NCBI GenBank assembly: GCA_937892025.1
Contig: CALAVA010000001.1
Coordinates: forward strand, 1-15,467
Direction: 5' to 3'
DNA from: an uncultured Bacteroidales bacterium
GTDB lineage: Bacteria; Bacteroidota; Bacteroidia; Bacteroidales; WCHB1-69
Length of the DNA: 15,467 nucleotides
In this document: positions 8,685-14,810 of the stretch, in pieces
Numbering within the stretch: position 1 is the stretch's first letter
Layout: each line of letters begins with the position of its first letter
Notes under the pieces: model-generated
What the model was told of the DNA's origin: nothing
Seen by the model: only the letters and a program-made list of their open reading frames with translations
Database searches by the model: none
Program-made: the position numbers and the translations under genes

Positions 8685-9386
8685 ATGAATTTAAAAAACA
8701 TTCTTTATTTAGACATAGAAACCGTTGGCATAACCCATAAATATGAACAACTATCTGAACGCATGCAACATTTGTGGGATAAAAAATCACAGCAATTCAT
8801 TATCAAAGACAATGAGAACAAGCCGTCTGATTTTTTTGAGCAAAAAGCAGGAATCTTTGCAGAATTTGGAAAAATTATCTGCATATCTGTAGCGTATTTT
8901 AAAAATGACCAACTTCGCATTACCTCATTTGTTAATGAAGAAGAACATATATTGTTACAAGACTTTGCCAATTTATTGCAAACCTATTTTGACAACTCAA
9001 AGTTTTATCTTTGTGCACATAATGGAAAAGAATTTGATTTTCCTTATTTATGTCGTAGAATGTTAATCCATGGAATTAAAATACCGTCCATTCTAAATTC
9101 ACAGGGCAAAAAGCCGTGGGAAACAAATTATTTGGACACTATGGAATTGTGGAAATTTGGAGATTATAAACATTTTACTTCTTTAGATTTACTTTCAGCG
9201 ATTTTTGACATTCCATCTCCCAAAGATGATATAGATGGAAGTCAAGTGCATGAGGTTTATTGGACTACTCATGACCTCAATAGAATAAAAACCTATTGCG
9301 AAAAAGACGTTTTAACCATTGTGCAACTCATGCTTCGTTATGAGGGCAAAGCATTGCTATCTGAAGAGAATATTATTTATGTATAA
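8685..9386 (+). CDS. DEDDy 3'-5' exonuclease, PolB proofreading-domain type
   Basis: A 233-residue stand-alone exonuclease of the RNase-H-like DnaQ superfamily, closest to the 'predicted PolB-like 3'-5' exonuclease' group. The metal-binding residues are all visible: motif I YLDIETVG (Asp10, Glu12), motif II CAHNGKEFDFPYL (Asn113, Asp118) and motif III YCEKDV (Tyr204, Asp208), giving the DEDDy arrangement. There is no polymerase domain, so it would act as a separate nuclease removing 3' nucleotides from DNA, with a presumed repair or proofreading role that has not been demonstrated for this group as far as I know. The ATG is placed only nine codons before motif I, which is normal. It is the last plus-strand gene and converges on the minus-strand small gene, with a 49-base gap containing a weak palindrome. 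Confidence 0.9.
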   Translation: MNLKNILYLDIETVGITHKYEQLSERMQHLWDKKSQQFIIKDNENKPSDFFEQKAGIFAEFGKIICISVAYFKNDQLRITSFVNEEEHILLQDFANLLQTYFDNSKFYLCAHNGKEFDFPYLCRRMLIHGIKIPSILNSQGKKPWETNYLDTMELWKFGDYKHFTSLDLLSAIFDIPSPKDDIDGSQVHEVYWTTHDLNRIKTYCEKDVLTIVQLMLRYEGKALLSEENIIYV

Positions 9387-9418
9387 ACATCAAGGAAAAA
9401 GTTTAGCAAAAACAATCT

Positions 9419-9439
9419 ACTTGTGATATTTGATATCAA
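9419..9439. terminator. Weak palindrome between convergent genes, possible two-way terminator
   Basis: Between the exonuclease stop and the stop of the opposing small gene the sequence TGATAT-TTG-ATATCA can fold into a short AT-only hairpin, followed on the plus strand by a run of A and preceded by mixed sequence. Its position between two converging stops is what suggests termination. The stem is short and AT-rich, so the call is tentative. Confidence 0.25.
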
Positions 9440-9693
9440 AAATCTCTAATCCATTTTTCAAGTTGCTCTGCTTTTAATGTAAGGTCTACAATTCGTTCTT
9501 CAAGAAAATCTTCACTATATATGGTTTCACAAAAACCATTTCCTCGAGCCATATAGGCATCGCTATCCAAAACACTTACTATTTCTTGATAATTATTTAT
9601 AAGTCGTTTGGTTTCATTCAATTTTATTTTCAATGTTTCCAAATCTGCACGAAAAGGCAAGGTTTCTCCTTCAAACTTAAACGACTTTGTCAT
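9436..9693 (-). CDS. Small hypothetical protein, helical
   Basis: An 85-residue protein that I do not recognise. The ATG ending at 9693 is preferred over the TTG one codon earlier. It begins with a short beta-like segment (FKFEGETLPFRADLE). Two charged helices with coiled-coil character follow (residues about 17-42 and 64-85), separated by a loop with Tyr-Met-Ala-Arg-Gly. There is no signal peptide, membrane segment or metal site. It starts 15 bases after the gpsA stop on the same strand, so it is probably the last gene of that operon. The frame fills the gap between gpsA and the exonuclease almost exactly and uses codons like its neighbours, which supports it being real. Confidence 0.6.
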   Translation of the reverse strand: MTKSFKFEGETLPFRADLETLKIKLNETKRLINNYQEIVSVLDSDAYMARGNGFCETIYSEDFLEERIVDLTLKAEQLEKWIRDF

Positions 9694-9708
9694 CAATAAA
9701 TTAGTTTT

Positions 9709-10710
9709 TTATTTCATAATATTAAGCAAATTAGACAGAGTTATCCTTATAGGAGCCTGTTCGTACAAGATATTATATACGGCTTCAGCAATAGGTGTAT
9801 TGATAGGATAATTCTTTTTTATTTCATGAATACATTTAGACGCATAATAACCTTCCGAAATCATTTTTACTTCCAATTGTGCTGATTTTACCGAATATCC
9901 GCGTCCTATCATCATTCCAAAAGAACGATTTCGGCTATATTGTGAATAAGCGGTAACCAAAAAATCACCCAAATAAGAAGCCGAGCAAAATTCTCTTTGT
10001 CCATTAGGGACGACAATGCTAAGAAAATGTATCATTTCGTTAATGCAATTGGCATTAAAAAGGGCTAATAAATTGTCTCCATAGCCTGCTCCGCGAAAGA
10101 TACCGCCGGCCAAAGCATAAATATTTTTCAAAACGACAGAAAATTCTATTCCTTTCATATCTGGCGATGCCTTTACCCGCACATAATCACAAGCGAACAA
10201 ATGAGCCACATATTCTGCTAATTCAGCATTGGGACTTCCGGCAGTCAGATAGGTTAATTTATCACTTGCAATTTCTTCTGCATGAGAGGGTCCACAGACA
10301 ACACACATATTGTTTTGAGATACATGAAATTGATTTTCCATATAAGAAGTGATTGTTTCCATCGTGTCTGGCACAATACCTTTTATGGCAGAAACGATAT
10401 TTTTATTTGCTAAATCTTCAATAGACAATTCTTTCATTGTCAGATGAACATAAGCAGAAGGAACCACTAAAATAATAGTATCCACCATTGCAAGCACTTC
10501 TTTTAAAGAAGTAAAAATTCTTATCTTTTGCGTATTTAAAAGTGCAGTACTCAAATAAAGAGGATTGCGTCCGTGTTGTTCTACGCCTTCTTTTATTTCG
10601 GGTTCTCTAACCCACCAATACACACAAGGCAAATTATTTGTCAAGATTTTTACAATAGCAGTAGCCCAACTGCCCCCACCAATAACAAGAACATTTTGTG
10701 TAGATTCCAT
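9709..10710 (-). CDS. gpsA: NAD(P)-dependent glycerol-3-phosphate dehydrogenase
   Basis: Reduces dihydroxyacetone phosphate to sn-glycerol-3-phosphate, the backbone for membrane phospholipids, in the cytosol. The 333-residue length is normal. The N-terminal Rossmann loop is IGGGSWATA (residues 10-18), the 'GGGSWATA' form common in Bacteroidota. SAIKG contains Lys110, GPSHAEE (140-146) is the conserved loop, and VLKNIYALAGGI contains the catalytic Lys195. SRNRSFG and the C-terminal helical domain are also present. It lies 25 bases downstream of the dsbD-smpB stop, close enough for one transcript. In many Bacteroidales gpsA sits next to lysS and pgi, as I recall; here neither is present, so the neighbourhood is different. 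Confidence 0.96.
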   Translation of the reverse strand: MESTQNVLVIGGGSWATAIVKILTNNLPCVYWWVREPEIKEGVEQHGRNPLYLSTALLNTQKIRIFTSLKEVLAMVDTIILVVPSAYVHLTMKELSIEDLANKNIVSAIKGIVPDTMETITSYMENQFHVSQNNMCVVCGPSHAEEIASDKLTYLTAGSPNAELAEYVAHLFACDYVRVKASPDMKGIEFSVVLKNIYALAGGIFRGAGYGDNLLALFNANCINEMIHFLSIVVPNGQREFCSASYLGDFLVTAYSQYSRNRSFGMMIGRGYSVKSAQLEVKMISEGYYASKCIHEIKKNYPINTPIAEAVYNILYEQAPIRITLSNLLNIMK

Positions 10711-10735
10711 GCTTTTTATTTCTTATATGTTAAAA

Positions 10736-11167
10736 TCAAAATTCTCTATTTATTGCTCGTAAATTATCACGTTTTTCTATTGCTTCTCTCTTATCATACA
10801 TTTTTTTGCCTCTTGCGATGGCAATATCCACTTTTGCATAGCCATTTTCATTGATATACAATAAAATAGGGACAACAGTAAAACCTTTTTCGTTTAACTT
10901 TGATTGAATTTTTCTCAATTCCCGTTTGGTGAGCAACAATTTTCTATCCCTTTTGGGTTCATGATTATTATAACTTCCTGCCAAATAATGGCTTATATGC
11001 AAATTATGCAACCACAATTCACCATTAGAAAAAGAGCAATAAGCATCTGTAAAACTTGCTTTTCCTGCTCTAATAGATTTTATTTCCGTTCCCGTCAAAA
11101 CAATACCTGCTGTATAGCGTGTCAAAAGAAAATATTCATCGTATGCCTTCGCTTGTTTGGTTAGCAT
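10736..11167 (-). other. smpB: SmpB domain, with possible internal start codon
   Basis: The ATG at 11167-11165 (Met652 of the fusion) would give a 143-residue protein beginning MLTKQAKAYDEYFLL, close to normal SmpB length in this phylum (about 150). The stretch LTKQAK also resembles the family's N-terminal 'NKRAR/NKKAK' segment that precedes EYF. The OB-fold core, the KRDRKLLL segment and the GKKMYDKRE motif that contacts tmRNA are intact. The C-terminal tail, which enters the mRNA channel, is short but present. Translation from this ATG would restore a cytosolic SmpB. There is no convincing ribosome binding site, which is normal for this phylum, so start use cannot be judged from sequence. 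Confidence 0.4.
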
Positions 11168-13120
11168 AGTTCCATCTGCATTTATCAATACATAATAAGG
11201 TTGGGCATTCATTTTGTATTGAGAAATTTGATATTGCAAATTTTTCTTGCCCAATGTTTTAACAATAGTTCCATCTGCCAATGTCTGCCAATCTTTTTCT
11301 TCTAATTGAATAGTATTCACATCAGCGAACAAAGCGACCATAACAAATTCATTCTGTAACAAAGTCTTTACAGAAGGATGTGTCCAGACATAAGTTTCCA
11401 TTTCTCGACAATTGGCACAAGTTTTTCCTGTAAAATCAATAAAAATAGGCTTATTAACTTTTTTTGCGTATGCTTTTGCTTCTTCCAAATCAAAAAAGCC
11501 GTCAAAGCCGACAGGAAAATGTAATTTATCAGCATATTTTCTGTCCATAGGCAATTTTTCTGCATTAGTTGCCGATATTTGATGGTCAAGGATTAGTTTT
11601 TCCACATCAAAATCTTGTGTTGTTTTGGGTGGCACATAGCCCGAGATGGCTTTTAAGGGGGCACCCCACAATCCGGGAAACATATACACCACAAAAGCAA
11701 AAGTAATAATGGCTAAAAATAGGCGTACAACTCCAATATGTTCAAGGGGTTTATCTCCTTTGAATCGCAATTTTCCCAAAAGATAAAAACCCAACAATGA
11801 AAAAATGACTATCCACAATGCCAAAAAAGTTTCTCGGTCTAAAATTCCCCAACCTGCACTTAAATCTGCTATAGAAAGAAATTTAAGTCCTAAGGCTATT
11901 TCTAAAAATCCAAAGACAATTTTTACCGTATTAAGCCATGAACCTGATTTTAAATTTTTCAAAACAGAAGGGAAGATAGCCAATATAGTAAACGGCAAGG
12001 CAAAACCGATAGCAAAACCCAACAAAGAGACAAAGAACACCATAGAATTGCTTGTTCCTGAAGCCATTTCTATCAATGCTGAGCCCAAAATAGGACCCGT
12101 ACACGAAAAAGAGACCAAAACCGTGGTCAAGGCAACAAAAAATGTTCCCAAATAACCTCCTTGAGTTGATTTTTTATCTGAACGATTTATCCATGAACTC
12201 GGCAAAGTTATCTCAAACAAACCAAAAAACGAAAAAGCAAACAGCATAAATATTATAAAGAACAAAAGATTGGGTAGCCAATGCGTACTAATAATATACA
12301 TCGCATCTTTACCCAACAACAATGTCAATATTAAGCCCAAAACAGCAAAAATAAAGACGATAGATAAACCGAAGAAAAAGGCTTTTTTTAAACCTTGTTT
12401 TTGTTCTTTGATAAAAAAACTGACAGTCATAGGTATCATTGGAAAAACACAAGGTGTTATCAAGGCAAGCAAACCTGCCAAAAACGAAATCCAAAACACC
12501 CACATCATCGACTTTTCTGGCAAAGACGATGTCGTTGTGGTTTTGTCTATTGCCAAAAGTTCATCATATTCATTTGTATCAATATCATACGATTGATAAG
12601 CTATAGAGTCTGTTGAATCTATTGATTTTGTGGCGACACTATCCACCCTTGTTGTTGCAGATGCAAGTCCTTTTATTTTTGCCGATAGAGAGGCTCCTGC
12701 TAACACACATTTGCCTTCTGCACACGCTTGAGCGTCTATTTCTATCGGCACAACAATATCTTTGTCTGTTAAGTTCTTTATTTTTTGAGTGAACACCACC
12801 ACAGACGTATCAAAATACCTATCTGTACCAAATTCATTAGATTGCTCTATGTATATAGGCTCTTTTGTTTTGCCTATCAACTGATAATCTTTGGAGGGAG
12901 CAAAAACGAACACGGTTGGTTGCGATAAACCCTGCGTATTGTATTGGGAATACAAATGCCAGCCCCTATCAACTGTAGCAGTAATAGTAATTGTTGCCAT
13001 GTTGTTGGGATTGTCTTTGACCACACATGCCCATTTTACGGGTTCAACAAATTGGGCAAAAGTCATTTTTACCACAACAAGCAGAACAAAAGTTAATAAT
13101 AGGGACTTTATTTTGTTCAT
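10736..13120 (-). CDS. DsbD-type disulfide reductase fused in frame to SmpB
   Basis: A 794-residue frame. Residues 1-22 are a signal peptide. Residues about 25-155 form the periplasmic N-terminal DsbD domain with Cys133/Cys138. About 205-485 is the membrane core with TPCVFPMIP (Cys224) and FSCTGP (Cys340), which carries electrons inward to outward. About 540-660 is the C-terminal thioredoxin domain with CANC (Cys568/571). This part would pass electrons from cytosolic thioredoxin to periplasmic disulfides. From about Tyr663 to the end the protein is plainly SmpB, the tmRNA-binding ribosome-rescue protein: TAGIVLTGTEIKSIRAGKAS, KRDRKLLL, VVPILLY, ARGKKMYDKRE and a basic tail. The DsbD part lacks its last helix and SmpB lacks its first 10-15 residues. 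The SmpB part would end up periplasmic, where it could not work. Both domain calls are firm; whether the join is natural is uncertain. Confidence 0.9.
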   Translation of the reverse strand: MNKIKSLLLTFVLLVVVKMTFAQFVEPVKWACVVKDNPNNMATITITATVDRGWHLYSQYNTQGLSQPTVFVFAPSKDYQLIGKTKEPIYIEQSNEFGTDRYFDTSVVVFTQKIKNLTDKDIVVPIEIDAQACAEGKCVLAGASLSAKIKGLASATTRVDSVATKSIDSTDSIAYQSYDIDTNEYDELLAIDKTTTTSSLPEKSMMWVFWISFLAGLLALITPCVFPMIPMTVSFFIKEQKQGLKKAFFFGLSIVFIFAVLGLILTLLLGKDAMYIISTHWLPNLLFFIIFMLFAFSFFGLFEITLPSSWINRSDKKSTQGGYLGTFFVALTTVLVSFSCTGPILGSALIEMASGTSNSMVFFVSLLGFAIGFALPFTILAIFPSVLKNLKSGSWLNTVKIVFGFLEIALGLKFLSIADLSAGWGILDRETFLALWIVIFSLLGFYLLGKLRFKGDKPLEHIGVVRLFLAIITFAFVVYMFPGLWGAPLKAISGYVPPKTTQDFDVEKLILDHQISATNAEKLPMDRKYADKLHFPVGFDGFFDLEEAKAYAKKVNKPIFIDFTGKTCANCREMETYVWTHPSVKTLLQNEFVMVALFADVNTIQLEEKDWQTLADGTIVKTLGKKNLQYQISQYKMNAQPYYVLINADGTMLTKQAKAYDEYFLLTRYTAGIVLTGTEIKSIRAGKASFTDAYCSFSNGELWLHNLHISHYLAGSYNNHEPKRDRKLLLTKRELRKIQSKLNEKGFTVVPILLYINENGYAKVDIAIARGKKMYDKREAIEKRDNLRAINREF

Positions 13121-13147
13121 TTTGAAACAAATATGTTTTTTATAAAT

Positions 13148-13179
13148 AATAAAACGAAGAATATTTTCTTCGTTTTATT
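13148..13179 (-). terminator. Strong hairpin, intrinsic terminator of the trxA operon
   Basis: A perfect 14-bp inverted repeat (arms 13148-13161 and 13166-13179, core AAAACGAAGAA/TTCTTCGTTTT) with a 4-base loop. It lies just downstream of the trxA stop on the minus strand and is followed in that direction by a T-rich stretch. It sits in the 79-base gap between trxA and dsbD. It probably ends the coiled-coil/trxA transcript, so dsbD-smpB would need its own promoter; near 13124-13131 there is only a one-mismatch TAnnTTTG box. Confidence 0.75.
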
Positions 13180-13199
13180 CATACAATTACAAGTTGAAA

Positions 13200-13514
13200 T
13201 TATAACAATTTCTGTACTTTTTCTTCTAAATCTTCCTTACGGATAGCACCGACATGTTTATCAACAATTTCTCCTCCTTTCATAAAAATAAGAGTTGGAA
13301 TGTTTTTAATGCCAAAATTCATCGTAATATTAGGATTGTCATCAACATTGACTTTTCCTATAATTACCTTACCTTCATATTTGTGAGCAATTTCTTCTAC
13401 AATTGGAGCGATAGCCCGACAAGGACCACACCATTCTGCCCAAAAATCCATAACGATAGGAGTTTCCCCTGCTATTAGATTTTCCCAAGTACTGTCTAAA
13501 ATTTCTAAAGCCAT
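13200..13514 (-). CDS. trxA: Thioredoxin
   Basis: A 104-residue cytosolic thioredoxin that reduces protein disulfides and is itself reduced by thioredoxin reductase. The active site WCGPC is at residues 28-32, preceded by DFWAE, and the cis-proline motif NIPT has Pro73. Asp23 is the buried acid. The length and motif are those of canonical TrxA, with no signal peptide. It begins 19 bases after the coiled-coil gene's stop and ends before a strong hairpin. The next gene on the strand is DsbD, whose membrane core normally takes electrons from cytosolic thioredoxin, so the adjacency makes functional sense even though the hairpin separates the transcripts. Confidence 0.97.
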   Translation of the reverse strand: MALEILDSTWENLIAGETPIVMDFWAEWCGPCRAIAPIVEEIAHKYEGKVIIGKVNVDDNPNITMNFGIKNIPTLIFMKGGEIVDKHVGAIRKEDLEEKVQKLL

Positions 13515-13533
13515 ATTTTTATATTTTTGTTAA

Positions 13534-14448
13534 TTATTTTAAAGTTAAACTAGCCTCTCCGATAAAATCTTCATCGGTAAAAAGTTGTACATGATAAGTG
13601 CCTGCAACGGCAGCATCATCTGGTTTTAACGCCCAACTCAATGTAAGTTGTTTGGAAGTTTTTTCATAATAAACCACTTCTTTTACTGTATATTGCAAAC
13701 GTTTTCCTTCATTGAAAAAGCTATAAGCATCTTCATTTCCAATAGCCAAGACCCGACCGTCTGGCAATGAAATACGAGCATAGACATTCATATTACCAAC
13801 CTCGGCAAGATTGTTTTCTCCTAAAAGGAAATGGGTTTTTAGTTTTTTCACACGTTTGGCTTTATCTGTTTCAACATCTTTGTTGGTATAAGCCTTCAAT
13901 GAAACATTATATGCTTTAATTTTGGCTGCAATATTTACTTGTTGTTGCAGACTCTCTCGTTCTTGCTTCAACGATTCTTTTTCTTGATTAATTTGTCCAA
14001 GTTCACGAACTAATCCTTTGTTTTCATTAGTTAATTGAGCATTAACGACATAGAGAGAATCCAACAATTTAACATATTCTTTCCCTTGATTTTGTAACAA
14101 TTCTAATTTTTTCTTAATACGGCGATAGTCTGCCTGACTGTTTATCAAGCGTTCAATTTCTGCTGCTTGGGCTAAAATAGCACTATCTTTTTCGGCAAGA
14201 GCCTCGTTAATTTCACCATATTCATTTTTCATGGTTTCATACTCTCGTAAAATAGAATCCAATTCCCTTTGCAACTCCATCTGGGTGGATTCTGATTCTT
14301 TAACAGTAACAGCATATTCTCTCACATGTGTCAATGCATAAATGGAAACACATGCCAATATAACAACAAGAATTGCCAAAACAATGGACAATCGCTTGTA
14401 TTTTTTCACTTCTTTTTCAAGACCTTCATTCTGCCCATACATATCCAT
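13534..14448 (-). CDS. Membrane-anchored coiled-coil protein, function unknown
   Basis: A 304-residue protein with a short cytoplasmic head (1-20, basic KKYKR before the membrane), one transmembrane helix (about 21-40) and a long coiled coil (about 45-180) rich in Glu/Gln/Lys/Leu heptads (ELQRELDSILREYETMK, NQEKESLKQERESLQQQV). A C-terminal beta-rich domain follows (about 185-304, with YARISLPDGRVLAIGNED and AGTYHVQLFTDEDFIGEASLTLK). The positive-inside rule puts the coiled coil and C-terminal domain in the periplasm. I recognise the architecture as common in Bacteroidota but know no function. The lack of a lipobox or sorting signal argues against outer-membrane anchoring. It is probably co-transcribed with trxA, 19 bases downstream. 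Confidence 0.85.
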   Translation of the reverse strand: MDMYGQNEGLEKEVKKYKRLSIVLAILVVILACVSIYALTHVREYAVTVKESESTQMELQRELDSILREYETMKNEYGEINEALAEKDSAILAQAAEIERLINSQADYRRIKKKLELLQNQGKEYVKLLDSLYVVNAQLTNENKGLVRELGQINQEKESLKQERESLQQQVNIAAKIKAYNVSLKAYTNKDVETDKAKRVKKLKTHFLLGENNLAEVGNMNVYARISLPDGRVLAIGNEDAYSFFNEGKRLQYTVKEVVYYEKTSKQLTLSWALKPDDAAVAGTYHVQLFTDEDFIGEASLTLK

Positions 14449-14470
14449 TTCTATTCTATCTTATTTTCTG

Positions 14471-14478
14471 CAAATGTA
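14471..14478 (-). promoter_or_regulatory. Bacteroidota-type -7 promoter box for the coiled-coil/trxA operon
   Basis: On the minus strand TACATTTG matches TAnnTTTG exactly and ends 22 bases before the ATG of the coiled-coil gene. A TTG occurs upstream at a spacing a few bases longer than the usual 19-21. Position and box are good; the -33 element is weak. Confidence 0.5.
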
Positions 14479-14617
14479 TATTATTTTTTTGAAATAACAG
14501 ACAAGGACAAACAAAATTTATTTTTTAGCACCTTACACACCTATCAAGCAAAAAGACACCATTTTGACCTTTATTTCAAATTGTTGTCTGTCCTTGATAT
14601 ACATATCTTCCATCTGT

Positions 14618-14649
14618 GCAAGGGGAGATAATTTTTTCTCTTCCCTTGC
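14618..14649. terminator. Hairpin in the intergenic stretch, possible terminator
   Basis: Arms 14618-14628 and 14639-14649 (GCAAGGG/CCCTTGC plus three further pairs and one G-T wobble) enclose a 10-base T-rich loop. It is GC-rich for this genome and lies downstream of the formylglycine-enzyme-like gene on the minus strand. No T-run follows on either strand, so it is not a textbook intrinsic terminator. Confidence 0.4.
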
Positions 14650-14681
14650 TGAAAAAAATGTCATTCAGACTTGTGTAAAAA

Positions 14682-14704
14682 GTTGCATTTATTTGTTGCA
14701 TTTA
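14682..14704. repeat. Short tandem direct repeat
   Basis: GTTGCATTTA occurs twice (14682-14691 and 14695-14704) at a 13-base spacing, which is slightly more than one helical turn. This could be a pair of protein-binding half-sites or chance in AT-rich DNA. Confidence 0.45.
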
Positions 14705-14726
14705 GAATTGTTTATTTATCTATGTC

Positions 14727-14780
14727 TTGCTCGGGGCCGTTTTACGGTGACTATACGTCCACCGATTGGCTACCGAGCGG
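14727..14780 (-). other. GC-rich foldable element just past the stop of the SUMF1-like gene
   Basis: An outer stem GCTCGG/CCGAGC (14729-14734 with 14773-14778) encloses a hairpin GGTGAC/GTCCACC (14746-14751 with 14757-14763, one bulged C, 5-base loop). An alternative small hairpin CCGT-TTT-ACGG (14737-14747) overlaps the inner one. On the minus strand it lies 31-84 bases after the TAG of the gene. It stands out in composition from the AT-rich spacer to its left. DGR target genes often carry a cruciform-type inverted repeat just after the variable region, which is why this is listed; I cannot show function. Confidence 0.4.
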
Positions 14781-14810
14781 ATTTTTTAGCAGGGACATTT
14801 TGCAATAAAC

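Larger units (their letters stand above)
14449..14810. other. Gene-free stretch of 362 bases
   Basis: No reading frame here looks like a protein on either strand, and I see no tRNA. It holds the -7 box of the coiled-coil gene at its left end, a hairpin (14618-14649), a tandem repeat (14682-14704) and a GC-rich foldable element (14727-14780) just beyond the stop of the formylglycine-enzyme-like gene. I looked for a copy of that gene's C-terminal coding sequence, as a DGR template repeat would be, and did not find one. Confidence 0.7.

Noticed and set aside
10736..11167. DsbD-SmpB join explained by a simple frameshift or lost stop codon
   Set aside because: Either event would leave a full DsbD C-terminus and a full SmpB N-terminus on the two sides; both are trimmed instead.
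11805..12596. Plus-strand frames of about 110 residues opposite dsbD
   Set aside because: They are Lys/Asn-rich antisense shadows of the membrane domain with no family motifs and no plausible start context.
14502..14596. Long-range inverted repeat CAAGGACA / TGTCCTTG
   Set aside because: Only 8 bases pair cleanly across about 80 bases of spacer; this is within chance expectation for such a stretch.
14449..14810. DGR template repeat in the gene-free stretch
   Set aside because: I compared this stretch with the C-terminal coding sequence on both strands by eye and found no extended match, nor an AAC-rich version of it.
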